Positions 17,271-26,237 of a stretch of 64,000 nucleotides of DNA are shown piece by piece. Where the stretch lies: the NCBI GenBank assembly GCA_964503615.1, contig CAZDBA010000004.1, positions 1-64,000 of the forward strand, written 5' to 3'. Position numbers and translations under genes: made by a program. The notes under the pieces are model-generated. The model saw only the letters and a list, made by a program, of their open reading frames with translations. It made no database searches and had not been told where the DNA came from. This stretch comes from CAZDBA01 sp964503615 (GTDB lineage Bacteria; Planctomycetota; Planctomycetia; Pirellulales; Pirellulaceae). Each line of letters begins with the position of its first letter. Position 1 is the stretch's first letter.

Positions 17271-18755
17271 CTACGGATTGGCTTCGAACTTACCGTGTGC
17301 AGCCGCTCCGTAAGCCGATAGATAATACAGTTTTGCTGCCGCCGCGATTTTTTTGAAGTTAATCGCTTCGACTTTGTCTGATGGCTGATGATAGTCAGGA
17401 TGAAACCCACCAAACATGAAAGCAACCGGCACGCCTTGATTGAAAAAATTGACTTGGTCACTTCGGTTCCACACGCTTTCCATATCCAACTCGAATTGAA
17501 ATCCAACATGCCGGTTGGCATTCAAAATGATCTCATGCAAGGCGTTGTCACCTTTCTGGCTGCCGACCAAATGAACATGTCCCTCGTTATCCGCAGCTGC
17601 GTCGCCCTCGCCGTTGTCCTCATTGCGACCGACCATATCGATGTTCAACATGCACGTCATCTTGTCCAATGGAAAAATAGGATGCTCGGTGTAGTATTTT
17701 GAGCCCAACAACCCAACCTCTTCCGCAGCGAACCACATGAACAACACGCTTCGTTTAGGTTTGACCGGATTCTCAGCCATAGCCCGAGCGATACTCAGAA
17801 CCGCAACTGACCCCGACCCATTATCATCGGCTCCTGGATTGATCGTGCCGTTCCTGATTCCCAAGTGATCAAGGTGAGCACCAATAACGATATACTCATC
17901 AACCAATTCCGGATCTGAACCTTTCAGCAAAGCAACCACGTTAGGCGCTCCGGCCTGTTCTTCGCGCATTTGCATGCGGATAGAAATCTGTTGACCGGTT
18001 AGCTGGACGTTGGGTCGCGTGTTCCAGTTTGCAGGCACTTGGAACGCGGCGGCCAACTGATTGGCGGCCGCTACCAAAATAGTTCCGGAAACTCTTGCCG
18101 ATCGCTGTTTTCGACCAGGAAAGATCGTTTGCGCTACGGAAACAGGTTTAGTGTCAACTATCCGCAACGTAGCTGCGGGTCGCGCTCGTGTCAGCAATCT
18201 GGGTGCGCGGGCAAAGGCCGCTTCATCGCTGGTGTAGATCACAATCTTGTCTCGAAGTGAAACGTCTGCCGGCAATTGAGGCTCCGCGCCTTGCAGACAC
18301 ACAAAAACGACTTCGCCCGTCACCTCCGCCTCGTTCGTGTATCGCTCAAAACCAAGATTTCCTTGGCCGGCAATTTCCAGCCCAGCCGGACCAACAATCT
18401 TGCACTCGTTCATATCGGGAGAGCGTCGAATGATCGGCATCATCTGAAAATAGGTGTCGTTATTACCTGCGGGCTCCAAGCCAAACTCAGCCAGCTTTCC
18501 AGCAACCCAATGAGCCGCTTTCATGTATCCGATCTGGCCAGTTCCACGCCCTTCGAAAGCCGGGCTGGCGAGCACCTCCAAAAAATCTTTGGCCTGCTCC
18601 GCTGTGATCGTGTCCGCTCCCGGTTGCAGCGTTTGCGGTAGTGCAACGGCGGGAGCGTATTGGGCATTTGCAAATTGAAGACTTGTCAAAACGATTAACA
18701 GCGCAATAGAAAAAGCACGAAGAGAAGAAAGAACACGAAAAGGGGCGGACTTCAT
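17271..18755 (-). CDS. Secreted M28-family zinc aminopeptidase with PA-type insert
   Basis: A 494-residue exported metallopeptidase. A Sec signal occupies about 1-31 (SIALLIVLTSLQFANA-Q). Residues about 120-270 form a protease-associated-like insert. The catalytic domain shows the M28 set: GAHLDHLG with His294, NPGADDNGSG with the bridging Asp310, WFAAEEVGLLGS with Glu345 (base) and Glu346 (ligand), NIDMVG with Asp373, and FHPDYHQPSD with the last His ligand at 456. All metal and catalytic residues are present, so it should be active, releasing amino acids from peptides outside the cytoplasm. It is monocistronic as far as the window shows. Confidence 0.93.
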   Translation of the reverse strand: MKSAPFRVLSSLRAFSIALLIVLTSLQFANAQYAPAVALPQTLQPGADTITAEQAKDFLEVLASPAFEGRGTGQIGYMKAAHWVAGKLAEFGLEPAGNNDTYFQMMPIIRRSPDMNECKIVGPAGLEIAGQGNLGFERYTNEAEVTGEVVFVCLQGAEPQLPADVSLRDKIVIYTSDEAAFARAPRLLTRARPAATLRIVDTKPVSVAQTIFPGRKQRSARVSGTILVAAANQLAAAFQVPANWNTRPNVQLTGQQISIRMQMREEQAGAPNVVALLKGSDPELVDEYIVIGAHLDHLGIRNGTINPGADDNGSGSVAVLSIARAMAENPVKPKRSVLFMWFAAEEVGLLGSKYYTEHPIFPLDKMTCMLNIDMVGRNEDNGEGDAAADNEGHVHLVGSQKGDNALHEIILNANRHVGFQFELDMESVWNRSDQVNFFNQGVPVAFMFGGFHPDYHQPSDKVEAINFKKIAAAAKLYYLSAYGAAAHGKFEANP

Positions 18756-18879
18756 TTTTGTTTCCTGAGACCTGTGTTACTGAAAGAAACCATTGTGACT
18801 CTGGCGAACTGATTCCGCTACCCTTTGTTTGCGAGCTACAGTAATAGTCGCTGGTTGGTAAAAAATGGCACTTAACTTG

Positions 18880-18922
18880 GACGCGGAAGCAAGCTGTTCC
18901 TCGCTAACGCGTCGGGTTTCCA
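18880..18922 (+). repeat. Dispersed intergenic repeat, copy 2
   Basis: Reads GACGCGGAAGCAAGCTGTT followed by CCTCGCTAACGCGTCGGG and TTTCCA. Same core as the copies at 8208, 21936 and 42480. Confidence 0.85.
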
Positions 18923-19100
18923 TGGAGTGGGATCAAGGAAGGGAAAATCAACCTGCTCTAAGCCAATCAGCAGATCGATACCAGTGTCCCGTCGCCTCAA
19001 CGGTGATGGAAAAGAGCGATTTGGACAACGTATAGATTGTCTTAGTCATTGGAGTTCTCTGCTCGGGTGAAAACACCAGAAAAAAGCTCACTGCTATGCT

Positions 19101-19134
19101 CGCGAAAGCGGGCAAAGAAAAGACCGCTTTCGCG
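19101..19134. repeat. 11-bp perfect hairpin downstream of the beta-helix gene
   Basis: CGCGAAAGCGG (19101-19111) pairs with CCGCTTTCGCG (19124-19134) around a 12-nt loop, 46 bp past the stop of the minus-strand gene ending at 19180. No U-tract follows, so it may be a 3'-end protecting structure or another small repeat rather than a classic terminator. Confidence 0.6.
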
Positions 19135-19179
19135 ACATGCATTTTGCCTCGTTCTTTGGCTATTTGAACGACGGAAACA

Positions 19180-21750
19180 CTAATTCTGGTAGGAGCGAAT
19201 CCCACGGCTGATGATCTGGTTTGAAGCTTCAACATCATTAACTTCAACGCCTATCACACCAAAAATACGAAAGGCATGCGAAGCATCGTTTTCCAATGAT
19301 CCGAATGTGCAGGAACTGAACGTGATGTTTTCGTTAGGTGTTTGCTCAGGACTGCCCCTGAATACGTCGACCACGGCCGAAAAGCTACTGTCAGGGACGT
19401 CCTCAAAGTTCTCGACAGAAATATTTTCAAAACGAGTGTCCTTCACCGAACCTACATCATTTGTGAATACCCGAATTCCAAACGGTGGCAAGCGTGGTTC
19501 TTCCTCCAGCGAACCGCCAAAGTAACCCGGGTGCAGGGGATCTTCAGTGCCAGGTTCGGGGAACTCGTAGCCCTCCAAGCTGGCGTTTTGCAGCAAGATG
19601 TCAAAAACTTGAGATTCGGTCTCGACGAAAACCAAATTCGGCCCCCGTCCTGGAATACTCTGTACCTGCAACTGAGGATGAATGCCTCCGCACACCCCAA
19701 TAAAGTTCCGGATGCGTATATCGCTGACGGTACTGGTCAGGCGTACGTTTTCAGTGCGCGGCACCGCGTGCCCAAGGGCGACACAACGAGCACCCACAGA
19801 ATCAAAGATGTTGTTGTACGCCTCAACATCCGAAATGTTGCGATCGTAATCGGCAATGGGTTGTCCTGATTTAAAGATAGGGTTCGTACCCGTAAACAAT
19901 CCCAGCCCGTCATCTGCGGCGAGCACTTCGTTGGACATGATGTGACAGTGAGTCCCGCCCCAAAGATGGATTCCATCTTGCCCAGTGATGGTTTTGGGAC
20001 CTGAAATGAAATTGTTGTAAACGTAAGTGTGGTGCCCCATTAGGAAGATTGCACTCGCTGACCCACTGGTAGCATCAGAAGTCCTGCTGTACCGAGGAAT
20101 ATTGACGCTTCTAACAATCACCCGATCGCCGTAAATTGCGACTGCACTTCCCGGAAAATCTTCTACCCCGTTGTTGTTGTCAACCGTTCCACCTTCCACA
20201 ATAACGTCGGAGATAGCTACGTGATTTGACTGACTCTTAACGCTAGCCCCGAACCACTGCGAACTCCCAGTATTTTCGGATTTGATCAGCCTCGCGTCTT
20301 TGTGCAATTTAAGATGAGTGGTTGATCTGAGTAGCACATCCGGTTGGCGATACTTGCCCCGGCCCACCCAAACCAATTTTCCGTAGTCAGGATCGCTGGT
20401 CGCAGTGACCCTGTTAATAACCCTCTGAATCCCACTAGACGGAGTCGCTTGGACGTAAGTTCCGGCCTCTGGGGCTTCGACCCCTGCAATGCCAACGTTC
20501 TCCACAAAGTTTGTGTTTCCGTCGGGAACTTTCCATGATCTCAACTGAACATTGTCAAAATAGGCTCGGAAGTTGCCTTGGGAAACCAGCGCTGTCACGT
20601 CGAAACTCGTTGCTCCCTCTGGCGGCAGAAATGAGAACTTGCGTTCGGTGAACACAGTCGCCTTGCTGAAAAAATACGGTGAGTAGATGGTTCTAAGGAG
20701 TGTGCTGCCGTTATCGTAGAAATCGATTTTGAATGCTGCCCCCCTGCCGTCAACAACGCTGAATGAATTGCCCAGTTCAGTCGGGCTTCCCCAGTCCACG
20801 CCCGTTACTGGAGTAGGCACCGTGCCTGTTGTCTTAATGTGAGCAGAGAGTGTGTAAATTGGTTGGTCAGTATCGGCTTCCAACGAAACGTTTTGCGTGG
20901 CATACGAACTACTACTGGCATTGAGTCGCAATGACCGTCCCCCAAAACGTCGTACTCCTTCATCAGCAGTGGAATAGGATGCACCGGACCGCAGATTCCA
21001 GGCACTGTTGCTCTCAAAATCTTGGTTGGCAATCAAATTACTGTCGCCGTCAACTTCAAAAAGCTTGACAGCGTCAAAGTACATATTCCCATTTGATTGT
21101 TCGCTTCTGAGGAATATTCGCACTTGGCCAGTGACATCGGCCGTAAACCTCACCTGAGCCTTTTCCCAAACTTGCGGGGTTGCTGGAAATTCCTGAAACG
21201 CCAAGTCGTCGTTGACACCGTCAGGTCGAACCACCAAGCGAGCTCGCCCCGTTCCATTTTCAGAGAACACACTTGCCGAAAAGATATAGGAACGATCAGC
21301 TAGGACCGGGACCAGTTGTGAAAAACCGCTGCTTCGATGGCAGGTTCCATGATCCACCACTGCAGATTGGTTCCCCTCGAAAACGTCATCCTCAATGCCA
21401 GCGATCCCAATGCTCCCTACGGTGCATTCAACGCTGCCACGGTTCAACAACAACTGAATGAAATCAAGGATATCACCAAAAGTTACATCGCTGTCTTGAT
21501 TGACATCAGCTTCGAATTGATACTGGCGTGACAGCAGCAGCGTAATGAAACCAGGGGTATCACGAAAGTCTACCTCGCCGTCTTGGTTGACATCACCAAG
21601 TAACATTGCAGGACCAACATTGTCAGTGCTCCAAGGAAACGATAGTGAATTGCCGTCCTCAAACCCGGGGTTGGCTACCAAGTTTGTTTGAGCATGGACA
21701 GCGTTCGAAACCAGCAAACAAACAGTTGCAGTTAAGAAAAGCAGTCTCAT
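19180..21750 (-). CDS. Large secreted right-handed beta-helix protein with two CBM-like domains and a dockerin-like EF-hand pair
   Basis: About 856 residues from ATG 21750 (MRLLFLTATVCLLVSNAVHA, cleavage near HA-QT); a start nine codons further upstream is less likely. Order: first carbohydrate-binding beta-sandwich (about 22-235), beginning LVANPGFEDG and ending YFDAVKLFEV; a dockerin-like pair (about 51-103) with GDVNQDGEVDFRD and ADVNQDSDVTFGD, lying inside that first sandwich; a second CBM4_9-like sandwich (about 238-430, SNLIANQDFESNSAW to FDNVQLRSW); and a parallel beta-helix (about 440-830) of pectate-lyase/polysaccharide-lyase style repeats (NHVAISDVIVEGGTV, TYVYNNFISGPK, CHIMSNEVLAADDGLG). 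This suggests an extracellular polysaccharide-binding or -degrading protein; catalytic residues cannot be assigned by eye. Confidence 0.85.
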   Translation of the reverse strand: MRLLFLTATVCLLVSNAVHAQTNLVANPGFEDGNSLSFPWSTDNVGPAMLLGDVNQDGEVDFRDTPGFITLLLSRQYQFEADVNQDSDVTFGDILDFIQLLLNRGSVECTVGSIGIAGIEDDVFEGNQSAVVDHGTCHRSSGFSQLVPVLADRSYIFSASVFSENGTGRARLVVRPDGVNDDLAFQEFPATPQVWEKAQVRFTADVTGQVRIFLRSEQSNGNMYFDAVKLFEVDGDSNLIANQDFESNSAWNLRSGASYSTADEGVRRFGGRSLRLNASSSSYATQNVSLEADTDQPIYTLSAHIKTTGTVPTPVTGVDWGSPTELGNSFSVVDGRGAAFKIDFYDNGSTLLRTIYSPYFFSKATVFTERKFSFLPPEGATSFDVTALVSQGNFRAYFDNVQLRSWKVPDGNTNFVENVGIAGVEAPEAGTYVQATPSSGIQRVINRVTATSDPDYGKLVWVGRGKYRQPDVLLRSTTHLKLHKDARLIKSENTGSSQWFGASVKSQSNHVAISDVIVEGGTVDNNNGVEDFPGSAVAIYGDRVIVRSVNIPRYSRTSDATSGSASAIFLMGHHTYVYNNFISGPKTITGQDGIHLWGGTHCHIMSNEVLAADDGLGLFTGTNPIFKSGQPIADYDRNISDVEAYNNIFDSVGARCVALGHAVPRTENVRLTSTVSDIRIRNFIGVCGGIHPQLQVQSIPGRGPNLVFVETESQVFDILLQNASLEGYEFPEPGTEDPLHPGYFGGSLEEEPRLPPFGIRVFTNDVGSVKDTRFENISVENFEDVPDSSFSAVVDVFRGSPEQTPNENITFSSCTFGSLENDASHAFRIFGVIGVEVNDVEASNQIISRGIRSYQN

Positions 21751-21792
21751 AGCTAATTCATCAAGAAAGTAAATCACGGCAGAGTAACATCC

Positions 21793-21806
21793 TATAACTT
21801 GTTATA
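21793..21806. promoter_or_regulatory. Palindrome upstream of the beta-helix gene
   Basis: TATAAC-tt-GTTATA is a perfect 6+6 palindrome about 45 bp upstream of ATG 21750, within the expected promoter region. It could be an operator or overlap the -10 region. No regulator can be named. Confidence 0.35.
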
Positions 21807-21935
21807 ATTGCCAGGTTTCGCATTGCAAACAAGGAATTGCGAAAAGAAAAACAAGAAAGGTTGAGCAGTTGCCCGAGCTTTTTCGGTGCAATTCTTCGAA
21901 GGCTCTACTGTCAACGCGGCCGCTCATGACACTTA

Positions 21936-22008
21936 CCTCGGACGCGAAAGCGTCTGTAATGGTAACCCGCAGCGTTAGCAAGGACACGAAGGCAAACTGT
22001 TCCTCGCC
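21936..22008 (-). repeat. Dispersed intergenic repeat, copy 3 (inverted and diverged)
   Basis: On the plus strand this reads TGGTAACCCGcAGCGTTAGCa then AGG, the reverse complement of the core with a few changes, flanked by GACGC-gaaa-GCGTC (21941-21954) and GAAGGCAAACTGTTCCTCGCC. Confidence 0.75.
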
Positions 22009-22026
22009 CTTATGACCAGACTGCGA

Positions 22027-23415
22027 TTATTCGCGGCGTACCAAGCTATTACGGTCGCCGACAGTTAACGTGGTGACTCGCTCTTCGCCGTTTCGAAAAA
22101 CGGTCAAGTCTACCAGCGTTCTGGGCGGCGTTGTCAGGCTGTAACGGAACATGATCGAATGATCTGTAATCGGTCTTCCGTTCCATCGACGTATCACATC
22201 GCCCCGTCTGAGCCCCGCTCTTTGCGCAGGTGAATTGGGCTGGACGACTGAAATCAGCGCGCCGTTCAAGTCCGGCAATCCGATTCGGTCGGCGTCGCTT
22301 TGAAAGATGGGATCGGGATCAAAACCAAAGTAGCCTCGGTCAATCACACCGTTTTCCGAGATCTTTTCAAAAACAAACTCGGCAATCGAACTGGGAACCG
22401 CAAAACTGATCCCCAAAAATTGCTCGCCAACAATCGAAACGTTAATACCGATCACTTGGCCTTTCGAATCGACCAAGGGACCACCGCTGTTGCCTGGATT
22501 CACGGCCGCATCGGTTTGCAACAATTCCTGGTGAGGACTTTCCCGGTAAGTCTCACCGTTTCGTGGCAAAGGTTTGGCTTCGACGCGATTTTTCCCACTC
22601 ACGATCCCTGAAGTAACGGTATAGTCCAAACCGAACGGAGAGCCGATCGCCCATACCATCGAGCCAACTTTCAGTTGATCGCTGTCGCCCCATTCGGCCG
22701 CAATCAGATCTGAGGCTTCGATTTTCAATACAGCCAGGTCGGTCAGGTCATCACGCCCGACGACCGTTGCAGTAAATTGGCGCTTATCGTACAGCGTGAC
22801 TTGAATCTCAGTAGCATCATTGATTACGTGAGCATTGGTGAGAATATAGCCATCGTCTTTCATCACCACGCCCGAACCTTGCCCTTCGCCTTTGGAAGGG
22901 CGATTGAGTTGGTCACGAATCACTTTTTCGCAGCGAATGCTCACCACGCTAGGCCGGATTCGTTGAGCCACCAACTGAAAAGCTTTTGACACATCACCCA
23001 ACGGATGGTTATTCAAGCTTTCTACTGCGTTCTCATACTCCGCGCGGATTTTGCCCTTAGTCGCAGCGAACTGATAGTTTTCGACGATCGAAGGCCCTAT
23101 CTTCCAGATCGTGAATCCCAGAAAGGCAAAAAAGCAAAACCAAAAAAGCTTGGTAAACAGATCCGAAGTAACGCTACGCACCGGCTGATTTTCTCTCAGC
23201 CGAGCGCGGTGGTCTCGTTGCTCACGAACGGAACGAGATCTCGAATCAGAAGCGTCTCGATTTTCGGAAAGGTCTTGATGCTCGCGAGAGTTGCTGAATG
23301 CCTCCGCATACTGGGATTCCGGTTTGCGATCCTTGCCCAGCTCGTCAACAGTCTTTTCCTGCCCGCCTGATGATGGCAAGTTGTTGTCGTTCGCCGGTTG
23401 ATTGAATTGGTCCAA
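22027..23415 (-). CDS. Membrane-anchored HtrA/DegP-like trypsin-fold protease with one PDZ domain
   Basis: A 462-residue protease. A charged, disordered cytoplasmic N terminus (1-85) is followed by one transmembrane helix (about 89-108, FWFCFFAFLGFTIW). The S1 protease domain (about 145-350) contains the complete triad: His196 (TNAHV), Asp226 (DDLTDLAVLK) and Ser310 (NPGNSGGPL). A C-terminal PDZ domain (about 365-455) shows NSPAQRAGLRRGDVIRRWNG. The single PDZ and membrane anchor resemble DegS-type rather than DegP-type proteases. It probably works in envelope quality control or regulated proteolysis; substrates are unknown. The gene is separated from the DUF2330 operon by the terminator at 23477-23529. 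Confidence 0.94.
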   Translation of the reverse strand: MDQFNQPANDNNLPSSGGQEKTVDELGKDRKPESQYAEAFSNSREHQDLSENRDASDSRSRSVREQRDHRARLRENQPVRSVTSDLFTKLFWFCFFAFLGFTIWKIGPSIVENYQFAATKGKIRAEYENAVESLNNHPLGDVSKAFQLVAQRIRPSVVSIRCEKVIRDQLNRPSKGEGQGSGVVMKDDGYILTNAHVINDATEIQVTLYDKRQFTATVVGRDDLTDLAVLKIEASDLIAAEWGDSDQLKVGSMVWAIGSPFGLDYTVTSGIVSGKNRVEAKPLPRNGETYRESPHQELLQTDAAVNPGNSGGPLVDSKGQVIGINVSIVGEQFLGISFAVPSSIAEFVFEKISENGVIDRGYFGFDPDPIFQSDADRIGLPDLNGALISVVQPNSPAQRAGLRRGDVIRRWNGRPITDHSIMFRYSLTTPPRTLVDLTVFRNGEERVTTLTVGDRNSLVRRE

Positions 23416-23474
23416 CTGATTCTCAATAAAACAAGACTGCTCGCATGCTCCAGTATTTATTGTATCTCATTAAA

Positions 23475-23529
23475 AGCAAAAACGGGCAATGCTCAATTCA
23501 TTTTTGAAATTGAACATTGACCGTTTTTG
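23475..23529 (-). terminator. Long-stem terminator of the DUF2330 operon
   Basis: CAAAAACGG-g-CAATG-c-TCAATT (23477-23497) pairs with AATTGA-a-CATTG-a-CCGTTTTTG (23509-23529) with two mismatches. Read on the minus strand, the stem ends in TTTTTG then CTTTTAATG. It lies about 50 bp beyond the stop at 23576 and before the next minus-strand gene. Confidence 0.8.
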
Positions 23530-23575
23530 TGAGAAGGAAATACCCCAATTTTACGTCGCTTTTAATCTCTGACGA

Positions 23576-26125
23576 TTATTCAAGCAACGAGGCGTATTTC
23601 TTGTTTTCAAGCGCTCCAACGTCGGTCAGCAGCTCACGGATTCCATCGGCGCCGACGGCTGTTTTCCAAGCTTGCAACCACTGGACGGTTCCGACATCCT
23701 GCCAGCCAGGATTTCCATACCCGGCCGCTCGTATCAGCGCGACACTTCGGATGTTGTTGTGGATTTGAACCTGCTCCTCATTTTTTTCGTTTTGGTCACA
23801 CCAAACATGCCATCGGATTAGGTTCCCAACCAACGCCGTCGCATTTTCCTTGTCCCATTGGATATTGGGAACAAACAAAGCTCCACCTTTCCAAGGCACT
23901 TCGGTCGCCTGAGCATCAAACTGAACTGAGGCGATAACAGCATCGGACACATCGGTTCCCTGGCCAGCCTGAGCAAGAGTTCCCAAGTAGCCTGCGGCGG
24001 TACGACGGACATTGTTGTCTGCCGAATCGTAAACGACCGCACACAGCTTTTCAGGACCAAAGGCAGTGATGGCGGGAGCCAACGCTTGAACCAACTGCGG
24101 AACTCGGATCGTTGCCTCGATCATTTTCTCGGCATCGACATCGACTCCATCTTCGCTCATTTTCTCAACGATACGCATCCCGATCGGACGTCCCAAAGCA
24201 GGGAACTGTTGGATCAATTGAGCCTTCTCGATCAAACCATTAACAGTCGATGTCATGGAAACACGAGCCGCCGCAGCCCAAGTCCGCACAACTTTTTCGT
24301 GGGTTTCGTTGGCATGAATGTCCAGCAGTTCTTCATCAACGTCCGTTCCACCAATTTTCGTCAAAGCGGCGATGGCCCAACCTTTTTGTGGGAGATCTTC
24401 CAGATCTTTACCGGTACGAACGACTGATACCAAGGCAGAAACCATCGAGTCGCGGCGCGAATTATCGGCGGCAATGTTCGATGCTGCTTCGATTCCCTGG
24501 GAAGCGGTCTTGCTATCCTTAAGCATCTCGACAACTTCTTCGACGGAGGGGTTCTTTTCGTCTTGGAACTCTCCAGCGACCCCATGGCTGCATAGCAGAC
24601 AAGCGATCAAAGCTGCCAACGTCCCAAATCGTTTACGATTTGTGCGAGTTGAAATCTTCAACACCATTCCAATTGCGACCAAAGAAATCAACCAAGCCAA
24701 ACTGGTCGTTGTGGACTTTGCATCCCGCTGTGCTTCCAATTCTGAGACGGCGATTTGATGATCCACTTCTTTCCAGTCAATGTGCCCAATGAAAACTTTA
24801 CCTTCCTTTTCTCCAGCTGGACCAAACACTTTTGAGTCGTAAAACTCTGATTTGTTTCGTGCAGCAGGCATCTCATAGTCTGCAAACGTCAGGTTCTGGT
24901 TTGCGATCACTTCGCGTGGAAAATCGCCATCGATGACAGAAAGTGTCATACCGGCCAGCAACTCAAGCCCTTGCTCAGTGGTTTCCTCACGCATTTTCTC
25001 TAGCGCAACCCCGTTATCGGCGTCGATTTCAGCGCCTCGCAGCCCAAAATGCTCACCAATTCGCAAAAGTTCTTTTTCCTTTTCTTCATGCTCCAGAGAA
25101 AGGTTGCCCGTTTTTACTGCCAACAGGTCGGCCGCAAACAACTCTTTGGCGATACCGTTTTTGCTGGTCGGATTACGTCGCTGGTCCAGATTCGTTCGCA
25201 TGTGTTCGGGGATATCTTTTTCAGTCCCACCAACAATCCGCAACGGTAGTGGGTTGCTGACATTCTTAATCAACTGAGCCCCTGAAATCTGGCGTTGAAC
25301 GTACTCTTCCGGGATCGCACGAATTCTTCGTGGTGAATCGGCAAGTATATAAACAACGTTGTGAGTATCTCCACCATTGAAAGCACTCAACCGCATCGGG
25401 ACTACAAACTCGTCTGTTTTGAATCGAAACCCCATTCCTTGCACGTGGCCATCGAAAACAGAGCCTTCGGGCCGGCTAGGGTCTGCCTTTCGTTGACCTG
25501 GTTTCGGATCGACACCCGCCTTGGCACCCACTTTGGTTTTAACCGCAACAAAGCACCAACCACTCTCAACGTAGTCTTGAGTTACAGCGTCCATCCCTTT
25601 GGGGTATTGGTACCCGTGTTCGTCCATCCAAAGCTTCAACGCCTTGGGGCTACCCGCTTCCAAAACGGCAACTTCGTACATCCCCACCGCTTCTTCTTTG
25701 AGAACCGTTACTTGATTTTTTTTCGCAAAACCAAGAGGTGCGATTTCCTTTTTGTCTTCCATCCCGCCTGCGATCCTTGCAAATCTTTGTCGTATTCGAA
25801 GATCGACAACGACCTCAGGCGGGTCAATCGCGTTGACGACATGCTCGAACGTATCATCGGCAACTTTACGTAGTTCCGGAGGAGTCGGAAACGGGATCAA
25901 CATCCCAAACTCTTCGACGTTACCTTGAAAGCCCGGCCGAATCACAAACGTCTCCACACCGTCTTTGTAAAACACAAACGTTTTCTGAAGGCCAATACGT
26001 GTGATAGGGGTAACGTTCCCAGCATAGATTGGTGGAACCATCCCACAAGGATCAGCTTGCACCCGCGTCGGCGAAGAGCCAAACACCATTAGCAGGCAAG
26101 CGGCCAAAAGCGCAATTCGTTTCAT
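23576..26125 (-). CDS. DUF2330 protein fused to a secreted HEAT-like repeat protein (paralogue C)
   Basis: An 849-residue exported protein and last gene of the operon. Its Sec signal (about 1-24, IALLAACLLMVFGSS...VQA-DP) precedes the DUF2330 domain (about 25-460), which opens DPCGMVPPIYAG as in its two paralogues and has FVFYKDGVETFVIRPGFQG. A transmembrane helix follows at about 472-490 (AWLISLVAIGMVLKI). Immediately after it, residues about 494-516 (RTNRKRFGTLAALIACLLCS, then HGVAG) look exactly like a second Sec signal, and the remainder (about 520-849) is a helical HEAT-like region (VEEVVEMLKDS..., RTAAGYLGTLAQAG). The simplest reading is a fusion of two secreted-protein genes. Met487 (ATG at 24667) could be an internal start. 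The role of DUF2330 is unknown. Confidence 0.85.
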   Translation of the reverse strand: MKRIALLAACLLMVFGSSPTRVQADPCGMVPPIYAGNVTPITRIGLQKTFVFYKDGVETFVIRPGFQGNVEEFGMLIPFPTPPELRKVADDTFEHVVNAIDPPEVVVDLRIRQRFARIAGGMEDKKEIAPLGFAKKNQVTVLKEEAVGMYEVAVLEAGSPKALKLWMDEHGYQYPKGMDAVTQDYVESGWCFVAVKTKVGAKAGVDPKPGQRKADPSRPEGSVFDGHVQGMGFRFKTDEFVVPMRLSAFNGGDTHNVVYILADSPRRIRAIPEEYVQRQISGAQLIKNVSNPLPLRIVGGTEKDIPEHMRTNLDQRRNPTSKNGIAKELFAADLLAVKTGNLSLEHEEKEKELLRIGEHFGLRGAEIDADNGVALEKMREETTEQGLELLAGMTLSVIDGDFPREVIANQNLTFADYEMPAARNKSEFYDSKVFGPAGEKEGKVFIGHIDWKEVDHQIAVSELEAQRDAKSTTTSLAWLISLVAIGMVLKISTRTNRKRFGTLAALIACLLCSHGVAGEFQDEKNPSVEEVVEMLKDSKTASQGIEAASNIAADNSRRDSMVSALVSVVRTGKDLEDLPQKGWAIAALTKIGGTDVDEELLDIHANETHEKVVRTWAAAARVSMTSTVNGLIEKAQLIQQFPALGRPIGMRIVEKMSEDGVDVDAEKMIEATIRVPQLVQALAPAITAFGPEKLCAVVYDSADNNVRRTAAGYLGTLAQAGQGTDVSDAVIASVQFDAQATEVPWKGGALFVPNIQWDKENATALVGNLIRWHVWCDQNEKNEEQVQIHNNIRSVALIRAAGYGNPGWQDVGTVQWLQAWKTAVGADGIRELLTDVGALENKKYASLLE

Positions 26126-26237
26126 CGTACGTTCCTTATATCAAGATTTTTTATTTGTTCGTTTTTTTTTGAATTTCCAAGCAAGTCTTGCCAATGATAT
26201 TCACTTGAAATCCAGGCAACCCACTTATCGTTCTTAG

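Larger units (their letters stand above)
18756..19179. other. Intergenic region with a dispersed repeat copy and a hairpin
   Basis: Holds copy 2 of the palindromic repeat (18880-18922) and the hairpin 19101-19134. A minus-strand frame at 18948-19247 overlaps the neighbouring gene out of frame, and I do not count it as a gene. Confidence 0.55.

Noticed and set aside
18948..19247. Minus-strand 99-codon frame at the 3' end of the beta-helix gene
   Set aside because: Overlaps that gene out of frame and contains the hairpin 19101-19134; no ribosome binding site or family.
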